Source: Siderastrea siderea (taxonomy: Eukaryota > Cnidaria > Anthozoa > Scleractinia > Rhizangiidae). From it: a stretch of DNA of 64,000 nt. The DNA lies in NCBI GenBank assembly GCA_964030785.1, contig OZ034968.1, forward strand, positions 21,607,186 to 21,671,185, read 5' to 3'. The position numbers were made by a program, and so were the translations under genes. The notes under the pieces were generated by a model. That model worked only from the letters and a program-made list of their open reading frames with translations. It was not told the origin of the DNA and did not search any database. This document shows, piece by piece, positions 47,401 through 57,174 of the stretch (position 1 is the first letter of the stretch; each line of letters begins with the position of its first letter).

Positions 47401-49295
47401 TCTTTCCACCTCACTTTCAAGGCCTGGTATCTGGCTTCATTTTCAGCAGCTAGAGCTTCCCGTTCTCTGCATGCAACAACAACAACAAAAAAAAACCTTA
47501 TGCACAATGGCCAAAAAATTCAAATGCAGTAACTTTCTGAGAACTGTTTGCCATCTGAAATTATTAAAATCCAAAAATTTTAAGGTGTGCACTAAGTATT
47601 GCTTAATCTTCTCATTCTCTACAAGCAAAAACAAAGAGAACAGACTTCATGCAAAGTGGCCAAAAATGTCAAATGTGTTAAGTTTCAGACAAAAATTTGT
47701 CTGAAAAGTTTTTGCTGTCTGCAATTTTTAAAGTCCAAAAGTTTTAGGGGTTCACTAAAATAATATACCACTTTATTTTTATTATTTTACTGTACATGTA
47801 GATTTATCAGTCTGAGTGGCACATATATTTATCAGTAGGTAGGAAGGCAGATTGGTGGAACACTGAACACTCTGTACTACACAGCTGTATTTCCTGTACA
47901 TTAAGTTCAGTTCCTTCACACTTTGGAACAACATTGTTCTTCAGACTAAAATTATATTTATTTACAACCTCTACTTCATGTTCACTGTTGACTACTAACA
48001 GTATTTCTTGGTGTTTTTACTCATAGCAGGCCGAGAAGTGGAGGAGTGGATTATGATCAGTGTTAATTAGCACCAATAAACACTGGGTCATTTGTGGGGG
48101 TACGGTGGTGTAGTGGTTAGTGTGTTGGACTTCAGATCTGAAAGTTGGTGGTTCGACGCACAGTTCCTGCCATAGTGTTGTATCCTTAGACAAGAAACTT
48201 TACCCCACATCATTGTCTCGCTTCACCCAGGTGTATAATATTGGTACTGGTGACATACTGCTGGGGGGTAACCCTGCAATGGACTAGCATCCCATCCAGG
48301 CTGGAGTAGCAATACTGTCAGTTGCTTCATGCAACAGAAACTGGGATGAGCTCCAGCTGTGTGGGCATCCTTGGCAAGGCTTTAGCGGCTAGAAGGGCGT
48401 CCAGTGGATGCCCACTGTTTGAAGAAATTCAAGGAAAATTCACTTCACCTCTTATAATTTTATAGGAAATTAAACATGCCTCCTGGACGTCCAGGTTCAA
48501 TGTCTGGCTAAAAACCCCGTCCTTGGCTCATGTGCAACTTTACCTACTTACTTGTAGGATCATTTGTAATTAAGGAACAAATTAAAGCAGTCCTACATTG
48601 CTACGTACATTGTAATAATTGTTTACCTCCTGGTGGAAGAAAATGGATACAATCCAAAGAGGAAACTCCAAACCTCTTTTCTTATCTTAGAGTCAATTCC
48701 ACCTGCCAAATAAATAAATCAATAGATAATCAAATAAATAAAACTTACAATAAATGATAAAATGCATAAATGGTAAAAAAGAGCCAAATGTAACATTGGT
48801 CATTATTAATAACATTATTTTGAGCCTGTACGTGAAATCTTTAAGTGTGAGAATTATGTAGATAATTTAGTTACTTAAGGCTTTAACTAATTCTTGCAAC
48901 ACTACTTTTCTCTGTTTTGTTTAAAGGGTATATAAATTTATTGAATTTAAGCATGTGTGTTGACAAAGTACCATTTATTATTATATTTCATCACATTGCC
49001 TTAGTGTTGGGAATATACATGTATGTACTTGTATACCAGTGTTAATGAAATAAATTGCTTAATTTTTTATACCTTTGAAAACTGCTCTTCTGAGTGCAGA
49101 TTCATTCACCACTCTGCCATCTTTATCGAAAAATGTCTCCCAGACATTGTAACTCAATGCTCTTGTTCGCTCACTGATTTGAACTGGGCTTTCATAATTG
49201 AACAGGGAGCAGTCTATAAAGTTGTTGGCAGCAGTTTGTTGGCCATTAACCAAAGAGTTTTGGTTTTTGTGTGACCCTTCAGAGTTTTCACACAT
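38468..49295 (-). CDS. TBC-domain Rab GTPase-activating protein, ten exons
   Basis: Minus-strand exons: 49295-49073, 48702-48627, 47466-47205, 45235-45150, 44692-44625, 42479-42333, 41501-41411, 40511-40363, 39574-39433, 38588-38468. Every junction has GT/AG and matching phase; the total is 454 codons plus stop. The TBC domain starts at GGIDSKIRKEVWSFLFGLYP. The Arg finger (RVIDKDVPRTDR) and Gln finger (DVGYVQGMND) of the dual-finger mechanism are present, as are YWCFANYM and HRWLVLTFKREFPFEDAL. An acidic/basic coiled segment (MEAERERERQRAKELE) is inserted before FEVFVCLAVL. It should stimulate GTP hydrolysis by a Rab in membrane traffic; it looks closest to the TBC1D15/16/17/25 branch. The true start may lie upstream, because the frame stays open beyond 49295. 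Confidence 0.88.
39059..39253. mobile_element. Diverged copy of the 34.9-kb TTAA MITE
   Basis: It shares GACAAGCATCTAATTTCTCC and ATGATCACCAAAGATGAAAA-type words with the 34916 copy. TTAA is present at 39055 and 39254. It lies in the last intron of the TBC gene. Confidence 0.65.
40866..40964. mobile_element. 99-bp MITE with perfect 9-bp TSD
   Basis: CAATCTCGTTCCCAGAG and its exact complement bound the element. CAGTTGGTT flanks it on both sides (40857-40865, 40965-40973). A 9-bp duplication points to a MULE-type transposase. It is in a TBC intron. Confidence 0.85.
42092..42262. repeat. Inverted repeat enclosing telomere-like TTAGGG units
   Basis: GGTCAGCGGTATAGAGTGTG and AAACAGGTAGGT are mirrored at 42222-42262. 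The centre (42146-42193) holds GGGTTAGGGTTAGGGT, a G run and further TTAGGG units. It sits in the TBC intron between the GYVQG exon and the HVRLLL exon. Confidence 0.8.
43499..43578 (+). tRNA. tRNA-like SINE head in TBC intron
   Basis: The acceptor stem AGTCTCC/GGGGACT, A box (TAGCTCAGTGGTTAGGGC) and B box (GGTTCGATTCC) are intact, but the anticodon arm does not fold well. The tail (GACATGTTGAATATTCCATC, 43605) has a near-identical copy 268 bp upstream at 43337, so two SINE copies or a duplicated tail are present. Confidence 0.55.
43793..43975. mobile_element. Fold-back element, about 180 bp
   Basis: CAAACAGATTTCATGTCGCG, CAGTAATAGATCACA and ACATCAAAATGT are mirrored by the right half, down to the CAAATAG at its end. 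The loop is around 43885. Confidence 0.75.
44264..44577. repeat. 18-bp near-palindromic minisatellite, about 17 copies
   Basis: The unit is ATGTATCTACAGTAGATC. ATCTACAGTAGAT within it is self-complementary except at the centre, so both strands give long open frames (IYSRSC and MIYCRY repeats). These are artefacts, not genes. The array lies in a TBC intron close to the 44692-44625 exon. Confidence 0.95.
45970..46410. repeat. Diverged tandem duplication, about 255-bp unit
   Basis: CGGTTTGTAACACGAT occurs at about 45973 and 46233; ACAATGATTTGG and GTTGAAGAGATGTTAA also occur twice at the same offset. A pyrimidine-rich tract (CCCTTCCC units) follows at 46505-46620. Confidence 0.75.
47497..47760. 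repeat. Diverged direct duplication in TBC intron
   Basis: GGCCAAAAA, GTCTGCAATTTTTAAAGTCC and AAAATCCAAAAATTTTAAGG-type words occur in two blocks about 150 bp apart. Confidence 0.5.
48098..48420 (+). mobile_element. tRNA-derived SINE with conserved body
   Basis: The head GTGGTGTAGTGGTTAGTGTG with B box GGTTCGACGC resembles a tRNA. The body contains CACCCAGGTGTATAATA, GGGGTAACCCTGCAATGG, ACTAGCATCCCATCCAGG and TGCTTCATGCAACAGAAACT, a central domain I recognise as shared by cnidarian SINEs. It lies in a TBC intron. Confidence 0.65.
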
Positions 49296-51113
49296 TACCG
49301 CAAGGTCAGGCTGGATTGAGCTGTATTATGCCCAAACCTTAAAATTAATATAAACAAGATTAATACAATACACAATTTTTTTAAAAAGAAGTGGCTTTTT
49401 GAGCTTGTTGAGGTGGTGAAAGTGTTAGGAATGATCATGTAGCAGGCTATGCGTGCTTGGCACTTTGTACCGAAAAATTCAACTTCTGTGCCAGATTAAG
49501 CCAAACATGTTATGTGTATTGAACCCAACAGAGTTGTTGGTGTTGAATGGAAAATAATGATCTTGAACTTGCCTGTCTGAGGTCCATTGAAATTTTGTTT
49601 ACCCATCAAGAGAAACAATAATATTGTTAGTAATAATAATAATAATAATATACAAAGCTTAATATATAGCGCTTATTACAACGTCTCTAAGCGCTTTACA
49701 ATTCTAAGATTCTTGTTTGTTTGTACCCAAAACCTATAGATGAAGCCTCAGTGAACAATGGCATGACAGAATGGCAGCCATTCAATTTAATTTACATCCC
49801 ACTTTTCACATTTTAGTATATATCCTTACGCTACAGCAGTATTTAGTACTAATTTTGTAAGCTTACACATATGTCTGTGACTGTAGGTTGATATTTCAAT
49901 AAAGATCTATTATCATGTAGCAGGCTATGTGTACTTGGCACTTGGTACCGAAAAATTCAACTTCAGTGCCGGATTAAGCCAAACAATGTTATGTGTATTG
50001 AACCCAACAGAGTTCTTGGTGTTGAATGGAAATGATGACCTTGCCTGTCTAAGGCCCATTGAAATTTTGTTTACCCATCAAGACAAACAATAATATTGTT
50101 AGTTTGTAACCAAAACCTGTAGATGAAGCCTCAGAAGACAATGGCATGGCAGCCATCAATTTAATTTACATCCCACTTTTCACATTTTAGTATACATTGT
50201 ATGTCCTTACGCTATTTAGTAACTGTAAGCTTACACGTATGTCTGTAGGTTGATATTTCAATAAAGATCTATTAATTAATTAATTAACTGGTACTGACAC
50301 AAGGAGCTTAATAAGTGCTTTTGTTAATGATTCCCAACATGGCAACAGTGACAAACATGCAAACGTTTTACACAATCAAGATAAGTGCACTGTATGTGTA
50401 GTACAGTTATCATGAAGACACTGTTCTTATATTTTGTATTGAAACTGGTCACAACACCCTTTACAAGTACCATACATAAAGGGCCACCACCTCCCCCACC
50501 CCCCAATTCAAATCATAGATGTGCTGTATATGCAATATCCAAAAATAACCTCTGATGCAATACAGTCGTACTTCTAGCATTAAACCTTCTGCGTTTTTTA
50601 ATCGAACCTACTCTAGAGCTTGTTACTAAACAGCGTGCAGAGTCCCAAATACCCAGTTTATTTGCAACAGCATTTTAATGCATTACAATTCAGCATCGCA
50701 ACTTAACGTAATTGTCAAAAATAATGTCATGTGGGTGTCATGCAGTGCTAAAGTACAAAACTTCCTTACAAGGAAGCACTGGTCGCACATGTACGCTCAG
50801 ATAATGTAATGTCTCAAAAATTAAGTGGAAAAGTGCCCATATTAATAAAAATAATCTCACCTCAGCTCGATCACCTCATAATTCCGTCAATTTTTGCCAC
50901 AAAACATAACAGAACCGATGTTTTTGTACCCTGTCTAATTCCTACTGAGGCCAGGATGCAAAGCTAAGCTGGAAAGGTATGGTTACCAAGGCATAACATG
51001 GCGACTTCATTCATTTCAAATAAACAAGATTCCTCTGTCTAAAAGGCTGATATTATCGTACATCCATACAAGGATTGCTAGGATTTAGTCGATGAAGAAC
51101 TGAGCAAAAAGGG
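49296..51113. other. Region between TBC and complexin; contains segmental duplication
   Basis: Mostly filled by a direct duplication (49434-50275). No exon recognised. The 50.9-51.1 kb part probably holds the complexin promoter and 5' UTR. Confidence 0.5.
49434..50275. repeat. Segmental direct duplication, copies about 480 bp and 365 bp
   Basis: Both copies start ATCATGTAGCAGGCTATG and end TTTCAATAAAGATCTATTA. Copy 1 (49434-49917) contains an extra (AAT)n-TATAGCGCTTATTACAACG block at about 49633-49718 that copy 2 lacks, so that block was inserted after the duplication or lost from copy 2. Confidence 0.85.
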
Positions 51114-51455
51114 ATGAATTCAATAGCCAAAGCTGCGGTATCGAACAAGTTCTCATCTGTTAGCAAGAGCTTAGGATTGGATGACAAAGACGAGGGACAA
51201 ATTGAAGGATCGTCAGCGAAAGAACTCCGCAAAATCGAGGAAGAGAACGCCAAAGCCAGAGCTAAACGACAGGAACAACACGCCAAACGGAATACCGAGA
51301 GAGAAAAGAAACGCGAAGAAATCAGGGCTAAGTACGGGCTTAAAGAAGGTCAAGGCAAAAACAATCGAAATGGAAGTGCAAGAAGGGACAAAAGTGAAAA
51401 TGACAATACTGCCAAAGATAGCGAAGGAGAAGGGAAACAATGTCATGTAATGTAA
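51114..51455 (+). CDS. cplx: Complexin-like SNARE regulator
   Basis: The 113-codon frame is complete. Residues about 38-75 form the charged helix typical of complexins (RKIEEENAKARAKRQ, EREKKREEIRAKYGLKEG), which binds the groove of the assembled SNARE bundle and controls vesicle fusion. The N-terminal part (MNSIAKAAVSNKFSSVSKSL) would be the accessory region. The protein ends CHVM, a CAAX box for prenylation, as in vertebrate complexin 3/4 and several invertebrate complexins. The gene has no intron in the coding part, which is unusual enough to note; I see no poly(A) tail that would prove a retrocopy. The gene points away from the TBC gene. Confidence 0.85.
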   Translation: MNSIAKAAVSNKFSSVSKSLGLDDKDEGQIEGSSAKELRKIEEENAKARAKRQEQHAKRNTEREKKREEIRAKYGLKEGQGKNNRNGSARRDKSENDNTAKDSEGEGKQCHVM

Positions 51456-51807
51456 GATCCAATAGTTTGTACAAAAAAGGAGGTATTTTCTCTATATTAT
51501 AAGCTATTTAGAGTTTTGTAAACTTATAATGACGTGACTTGTGCATAAGTAGACTGTTACGATCACGTTCGTTGCACTTTTTGAACATTGTTACCATTTT
51601 CTATCAAAAAGGAAAATGAATGTTAGTATTAAATTGGAAACAGTTAATACTTTAAAGATTTACCTGTATGTTTTCACAGTGATTTCACCATCAACCAAGG
51701 TTTTGTTGTACCTACTACCCCCACCCCCCCTCCTTTTGCTTTTGCTGCTTTCGCCCCTCTTTTCTTGCCCCATCAACATGGGCTCTAATGGGTATTTACC
51801 AAATCTC

Positions 51808-52555
51808 CATCCTCGGAGACCCAGGGGCAGCTAGTCGGGACGACGGGATTTTCTTGGGCGAAAGTTTACAACAAGAGCGGGAGAGCATTAAAATGGAAAT
51901 ACAGTTTGAAAAACATTACCTGCTATGTGTTTGCTGCGTTTTTATTGCTTTTCCGAGCTTCTGGAGGCCGATCTGGGCGATTTTCTGCTTGACGGATGCG
52001 ACGTCATGTCACGTACTAGAGAGAACTAGTTCTCCATGACACGCTCGATCAACATAGTTGCGTAGCCCGTGCATCAGAGATGGAAAGTTTCAGACGAAGA
52101 TCAACGAAGAAGGAGAAATAATTAGTTACATTGGTGAAAGGGGAAGTCGCTAGCTCTAAAAATTTGCGATACCTTCGATAAGTCCGCCGTGAAAAATCCC
52201 GGTGAGTGTTTGTTTTCTTGCGGCCACGTTATAGTTTGCGATTTCCTTGACTTCGTTCATTATTTATTTATTTTTCTGAAGCTCTCCTCAAAAATGTTCC
52301 CGTTGAACGGGCCACGCTACTACGGCGTTCGATGAGGAAAACAACCTCGTGTAAGAAGACATGAGAGTCGCCCGGCTGTTCTCCTTCGCTGATTGGCCAG
52401 AAAAATATTTTTCTGGCCAATCAGAAGGTGGGATTTCAAATGCTTCTGGAACTCGTTCAGTAAGGGTAAGTGCCCAGGGCTCTCCCGCTCGTTGTAAACT
52501 TTTGCCCATGAAAATCCCGTCGTCCTGACTAGCTGCCCCTGGGTCTCCGAGGATG
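51808..52555. mobile_element. MULE-like non-autonomous element with 9-bp TSD
   Basis: Inverted ends of about 80 bp begin CATCCTCGGAGACCCAGGGG. CCAAATCTC flanks both sides (51799-51807, 52556-52564). Inside is a perfect palindrome built on TTGGCCAGAAAAATA (52391-52422). No transposase is encoded; 9-bp duplications are typical of Mutator-like elements. Confidence 0.85.
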
Positions 52556-52564
52556 CCAAATCTC

Positions 52565-53037
52565 GTGACAAATCTTAAGCTGTAACCCAACTGTATTCAG
52601 TTTGTCACAATTGTATGGGATAACAAAACAATCCCACTCCTTCAGGGTTAAAACCTCTCCACGCCATTTAGATGCTCAATTAAAGTAGTGAACTACAGGG
52701 AAACTGATGGGAAGCTGGGTCATATTCCCTGGGTATGTATGACTGCATAGAATCAGTGATGTTAGCAGTGTCAGGTGTGTGGTGATCAAGATGAATGATA
52801 AAGATAAAGATGGTAAATTAGCAGCTTAATCATTTGTTACTTTTGTTTGACATTTCATTGCTGAAAGGTGGAACTTTGTGTTGTTGCCTCCTGTGCATAA
52901 ATTAGTAAGTGAAATAATGACAAAATGTATTTGGGTTTTTGTTTCATTTTTAATCCTTCACTTGGAAACATTCTGGTTTGGTAGAATATTGTTTCACTTA
53001 CTAAGCATTCTAACAAGAATGTGTAAGGTACAAGTTC
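52565..53037. other. Intergenic, no gene recognised
   Basis: AT-rich sequence downstream of the fibrinogen exon; nothing identified. Confidence 0.4.
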
Positions 53038-53325
53038 TTAAACGCGAACCGGTCTGATCTTCATCTCGTCTCTCTTTGTGGAATAATGGGCTCCTTTCCA
53101 TGTCCCCCAGTTAACACCATTACCATTTGATGAGTGTGAGCCAGGTGGTAGATACCATTCAGATTGGATGCATGACAGGGATAGTTCCACCGGGCCTCCT
53201 TTGTACATCGCAGCAGAGTTGGCAGATGAGCCATCGTTATCCCAATCTTTGGTTGTAAAGGTGTAACCATGACGCCCAGAAAGAGATTCACCAGCCGTCC
53301 CTAGTGAAAATCTATGATTGTCTTC
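53038..53325 (-). pseudogene. Fibrinogen-related domain, last exon, with compensated frameshift
   Basis: After a good acceptor (CTATCCCCAG) the minus frame reads DNHRFSLGTAGESLSGRHGY, TFTTKDWDNDGS and, near the end, NGVNWGTWKG and MKIRPVRV before a stop: the C-terminal half of a FReD. Between codons about 45 and 62 the expected block is in the +1 frame (WNYPCHASNLNGIYHL), so one indel shifts out and a second shifts back. The conserved Cys-His of the FReD pocket is thus lost in the open frame. The exon start is duplicated upstream (53415-53457). Upstream exons were not found. A pseudogene, or two base-call errors, are the alternatives. Confidence 0.65.
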
Positions 53326-53457
53326 CTGGGGATAGGAGATGGAGAGGTTAGCTGAAAATGCAGTTAAAATTTGCAGTTAAATGCAGTTGCAGTTTGTAGT
53401 TAAATGCAGTTAAAAGTGAAAATCTATGATTGTCTTCCTGGGGATAGGAGATGGAGA
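53303..53457. repeat. 43-bp direct repeat duplicating a splice acceptor
   Basis: Copies at 53303-53345 and 53415-53457 each contain the pyrimidine tract, the AG and the first 23 bases of the fibrinogen exon on the minus strand. The spacer is made of TGCAGTTAAA-type units. Confidence 0.85.
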
Positions 53458-53847
53458 CCTGCAAGTTTTTGAATATGTATTCCATAATGTTACTGAAAAG
53501 AGAATGATCGCACTACAATGGTAGTCTGAGCACAGGTACCCCAAGCTCTATGGGAGATATACATGTAGACCGTGTGACCTTTGTTCAACATTGTGCGAGT
53601 GTTGTAATTTGAGTGCCACAATGATCGTTGTGTATCAGCAAATTATAGGGATTTGTATGGGAAAAACGATTCCTACTTCAATTTAAAAATACGAACGCAT
53701 TTTCAATTACAGCGCGGAGCGCGCTACCGTTTCCACTAGACCAAGATTTTTGACACTTTTCTGACACTTTCGACACTTTTTTGATTGAGGGGCAGAGTTT
53801 ATTGGACCGTTTGAAATTAGCGCATGTGAACTAGACGCCGTAAATAA

Positions 53848-55174
53848 GGGGCTGTTTACATGGAGCTAGGAAGATCCTAGTAGGCGAATCATCCTAGCGC
53901 CATATGTTTTCTGTTTTCAGTTTACATGCAAAATGTTGTACTTGGCCCTAGCGCTAGGATCTTTCTAGCACTAGGATCTTCCTAGCTGAGAGATCCTAGT
54001 GCTAGGAAGATCCTAGCACCATGTAATGCATCAGTCAATTCCAGCTGTGCACATTCCCCCCCCCCCGGGCAACTGCGGGGCATTTGCACACCTTGTCAGT
54101 CCCGGGGGTGGGGCATTAGCAAATTTGGCATGGCCCGGGGGTCGGGCATTTGCCTACACCGGGGCTACCCCCGGGGTTTTGACACACTCGTGGTTTCCGA
54201 CTCGAAATCCAAACATGGAGGATTTTATCTCAAAGGACCAGCAATTCGTCGCAGATTGGATCGACCGTCATGGACTGGACAAACTAGTGGAGGTTTTCTC
54301 GATTTTATGCATTTCTTGATTGCTTATCAAGGCACAACTTGAGCTATCACTATATATAGCGAGATCGGGAACCGTCAACGTGAATCGACGTACGCATGCT
54401 TCTTTGTTCAAGGATTTAAATAAAATTTAGTCGCCATGACTCAAACTATAATGATCGATTATTAAATTCTAAAAACGTGTATAGGGATCGACGTTTTATA
54501 CTTTCGCATATTATTCACAACGGATGACTTTTACAATGTCAACTGATTTTTGTTTACTAGTGAACTGTTTTCAAACATTTAAGTAACAGTCAACTATCAT
54601 GTAGTGTTGTCTGTGAAGTATTAAAATACCATGTTTGGCGTTATTAAGTTTATTAACATCGGATAGTGCCATTACAAACAATAGAAGACGGAGAGGCAGG
54701 CCTACAGAAACCGAAAGTCACACATTTAATGCTGAAAGTGGCATTATTGTTCAATGAATGAAAACTGCTACAGTGTTGATTGGGGACGTACGATCCTGGG
54801 GGCGGGGCATTTGCACTCTTCCTTCGTCCCCACCGCGGGGCATTTGGTAGCTTAAGTGTCCCCACCCCCGGGGAATTTGCCATCCAAGAGAAAAAAAAAT
54901 GCTAATGCCCGGGGGTTAGCCCGGGGGGGGGGGCATGGGCGCAGCTGGAATTGACTGATGCATAAACTGCCTTCGCTTGGAAGATCCTAGTAATAGGGAC
55001 AGAAAAACAAATATGGCGGCAGGTGGGCGTTCAGCTGCTAAAGACCGACAGTTTTATTTGATTTCCAGCAACAACCCCGACCGAAAGTTTTGCATGTAAA
55101 CCAAACGAAAATTTGTTTCGTTTCCTAGGATCTTCCTAGTGCTAGGATCTTCCTTCCTCCATGTAAACAGCCCC
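53848..55174. mobile_element. TAA-flanked element (level 3)
   Basis: The ends GGGGCTGTTTACATGGAG and their complement are flanked by TAA (53845-53847, 55175-55177), a PIF/Harbinger-like 3-bp site. CTAGGAAGATCCTAG palindromes are repeated just inside both ends. Confidence 0.75.
54027..54962. mobile_element. TAA-flanked element (level 4, innermost)
   Basis: TGCATCAGTCAATTCCAGCT and its complement bound it, with TAA on both sides (54024-54026, 54963-54965). CCCGGGG blocks lie inside both ends. A short frame MEDFISKDQQFVADWIDRHG (54213) looks like the start of a lost transposase or accessory protein; I cannot place its family. Confidence 0.75.
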
Positions 55175-55874
55175 TAAGATAACCGAGTCGTTCGTACAAG
55201 TTTGTCTAGACAAAATTTCGCGTTTGTCACTTCGCTCATTCGCTCATAATCGTGGGTATCCGTTTTGTTGCGTCGTACAAATGAAAATTAAAACTAAAAT
55301 CTGAAAACGTGAAAAGGTTTAGCATTGACAACTTAACAAAAGTGTCACAGTCTTTGCTCAGAATTGATTTTGATGCAACAATTTGCACGTGCGGAGCTGT
55401 CAAAACATGCATTTTTCACGCTTGAACAAACGTATAAAAAAGCTAACTTATTCAAATTTAAAAAAAGACAGGAAAAGAGGAAGAACAATCGGCTGCATAT
55501 TACTCATATCAAATATTCGTGACAATTGATGTAGAACTAGTAGTTATTTTAGTTATTGATTTGTTGATATTCACAAAATTATGCATATCGTGCACTTGTT
55601 TGTTACAAGACCAGTTCCGCCCCAGTGAAGTTTCTATTTTTGGCTCAGGTCGTGACAATAAATATCTTTTGGAAGAACATTGCATGCAACAGATACAAAA
55701 ATATTCCTCGTAGTTGGGTGGTAACTCACTAAGAAAGTATTTGAAAATCTTCATTTTGTGTCATCGTTATGTATAATTTTATCACACAATGTTGAGCGAA
55801 AGTCCAAAATAACACGAGAAATGTAAACATTCAACAACAGAATAAAAGACGCATAATTCAACACAACATAATGT

Positions 55875-56187
55875 TTAGTTTTGAGGCATAAATCGCCAAA
55901 TTCGAAACACAACTGGTGAATCTAGCTCACTGACTCTCAGAAGCATTTTCCGATATATCCCTTCATCTACCGAACGAGCTCGAACAAACATCTCTTGAAA
56001 GTTATCTGTGTTGTCCACGTTTAGATCCACATAACCGCCGTCTTCGTCCTTGTATCGTATTCGCAAAGTGTTGGACGTGTGATGTCGCAGCCTCGCAGGT
56101 CCGTCTGATATCCTCCACAAGCGAAGAAAACGAATAATTTCGTACGATTCCATCGACAACGCCTGCTTCTGTATAAAACTTTACCAA
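55875..56187 (-). pseudogene. PB1-like domain remnant carried by the level-2 transposon
   Basis: The minus frame contains LRIRYKDEDGGYVDLNVD, then NFQEMF and YRKMLLRVSELDSP. The acidic YKDEDGD-type loop (OPCA motif) is the hallmark of PB1 domains, which bind other PB1 or basic partners. The front of the domain (MVKFYTEAGVVDGI) is in another frame, so at least one frameshift separates the halves. A PB1 ORF within a cut-and-paste element suggests it was once part of a transposon-encoded protein. Confidence 0.5.
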
Positions 56188-56548
56188 TTCATCCTAGCCG
56201 TACTCAACTTTTATTTGGAACTTCATGCCGGCCGACTAATGTACTCGAAGTGTTAAAGTCTAGACTACCCGTCCCGCCACATATCAATCACTGTCAACGC
56301 CCACTTTGACGTTGCGGCTCCTTTGTTAAAAGTGTCAAAAAAGTGTCAAAAATTCATCAAACATCTTGGTCTAGTGGAAACGGTAGCACGCTTCGCGCTG
56401 TAAAAAAGTTCCCTAACTGAACTCCCCTACCTGTTTACTTGTCTCCTATGAGAGTGACTCCAGTGAGGTTTGGTTTCATTGCTTTCTCTCTATATTATCC
56501 TTCTATATCTCCCATAGAGCTTGGGGTACCTGTGGTCTCGCTACCAGG

Positions 56549-57097
56549 TAATACAACAAATTGCTATAACTAATCCAGAGCTGTCAATTAAATTTGAAGA
56601 AATTTCAGGGGCCTCCACTCAGGTTATGAACTAATTGGTTAAATGTGTTTGAAACCACCTTTCCCTTCGATGAGTGGAGAAAAAATGTTATGTTTAGCCA
56701 AGTTTAAGCACGTAGATTTGGACTTTTATTTATGTAAACCAGAGATGTGTTTCTCAAACTCTTTCTAGTCACTGGGCTGTCAGCTGGTCTATCAGGTGGT
56801 GTTAATCATAGTAATTACAGTAAATATGTCCTTTGTCAAACTTCCCAATCGGTACACACGTAGACTGTTAAATAGATCGTGTATAATAGCAGACCTAGAG
56901 GGGAGTCCCATCGAAGAAATGAAACCCAGGGGGCCGAAATGTTTTTAAGAATTCTGACACTTATTCCCTTGTGCCCCCCCGCTCCCGCCAGATTTTTTTA
57001 TCCAGGGTCCCACCACATACCGAGAGGAAGAGACGACACTGCAGGAAGCTTGATAAAATTAATAGATAAAAAAAAGCACATAAAGGCCATGCCAAAT
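56549..57097. other. Between the transposon nest and the Maverick; no gene recognised
   Basis: Only short frames without domains. Confidence 0.4.
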
Positions 57098-57174
57098 TAG
57101 TAGTTATAGAGTTGGCGGTTCTAGACCACTTTCTTTGAAAGTGTTCTAAAACCAAGCCAACTCTATAACTACTA
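57098..57174. repeat. 77-bp hairpin, possible boundary of the Maverick
   Basis: AGTAGTTATAGAGTTGGC at the left is mirrored exactly at the right, and the inner GGTTCTAGACCACTTTC is mirrored with two mismatches. It begins with AGT, as Polinton termini often do. It could equally be an independent hairpin MITE flanked by ATT. Confidence 0.5.

Larger units (their letters stand above)
53710..56400. mobile_element. TA-flanked element with PB1-like ORF (level 2)
   Basis: The ends CAGCGCGGAGCGCGCTACCG and, inverted, CAGCGCGAAGCGTGCTACCG match at 18 of 20 bases and continue with TTTCCACTAGACCAAGAT. TA lies on both sides. It carries the minus-strand PB1-like frame at 55875-56187 and is itself interrupted by level 3. 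Confidence 0.75.
53519..56548. mobile_element. Outermost inverted-repeat element of a nest (level 1)
   Basis: CACAGGTACCCCAAGCTCTA then TGGGAGATATA at 53531 is mirrored at 56503-56536. Almost everything between is younger inserted DNA (levels 2-4). I could not define a target duplication. Confidence 0.65.

Noticed and set aside
53061..53291. 76-codon minus frame
   Set aside because: Alternative frame through the fibrinogen exon; it only supplies the middle block displaced by the frameshift.
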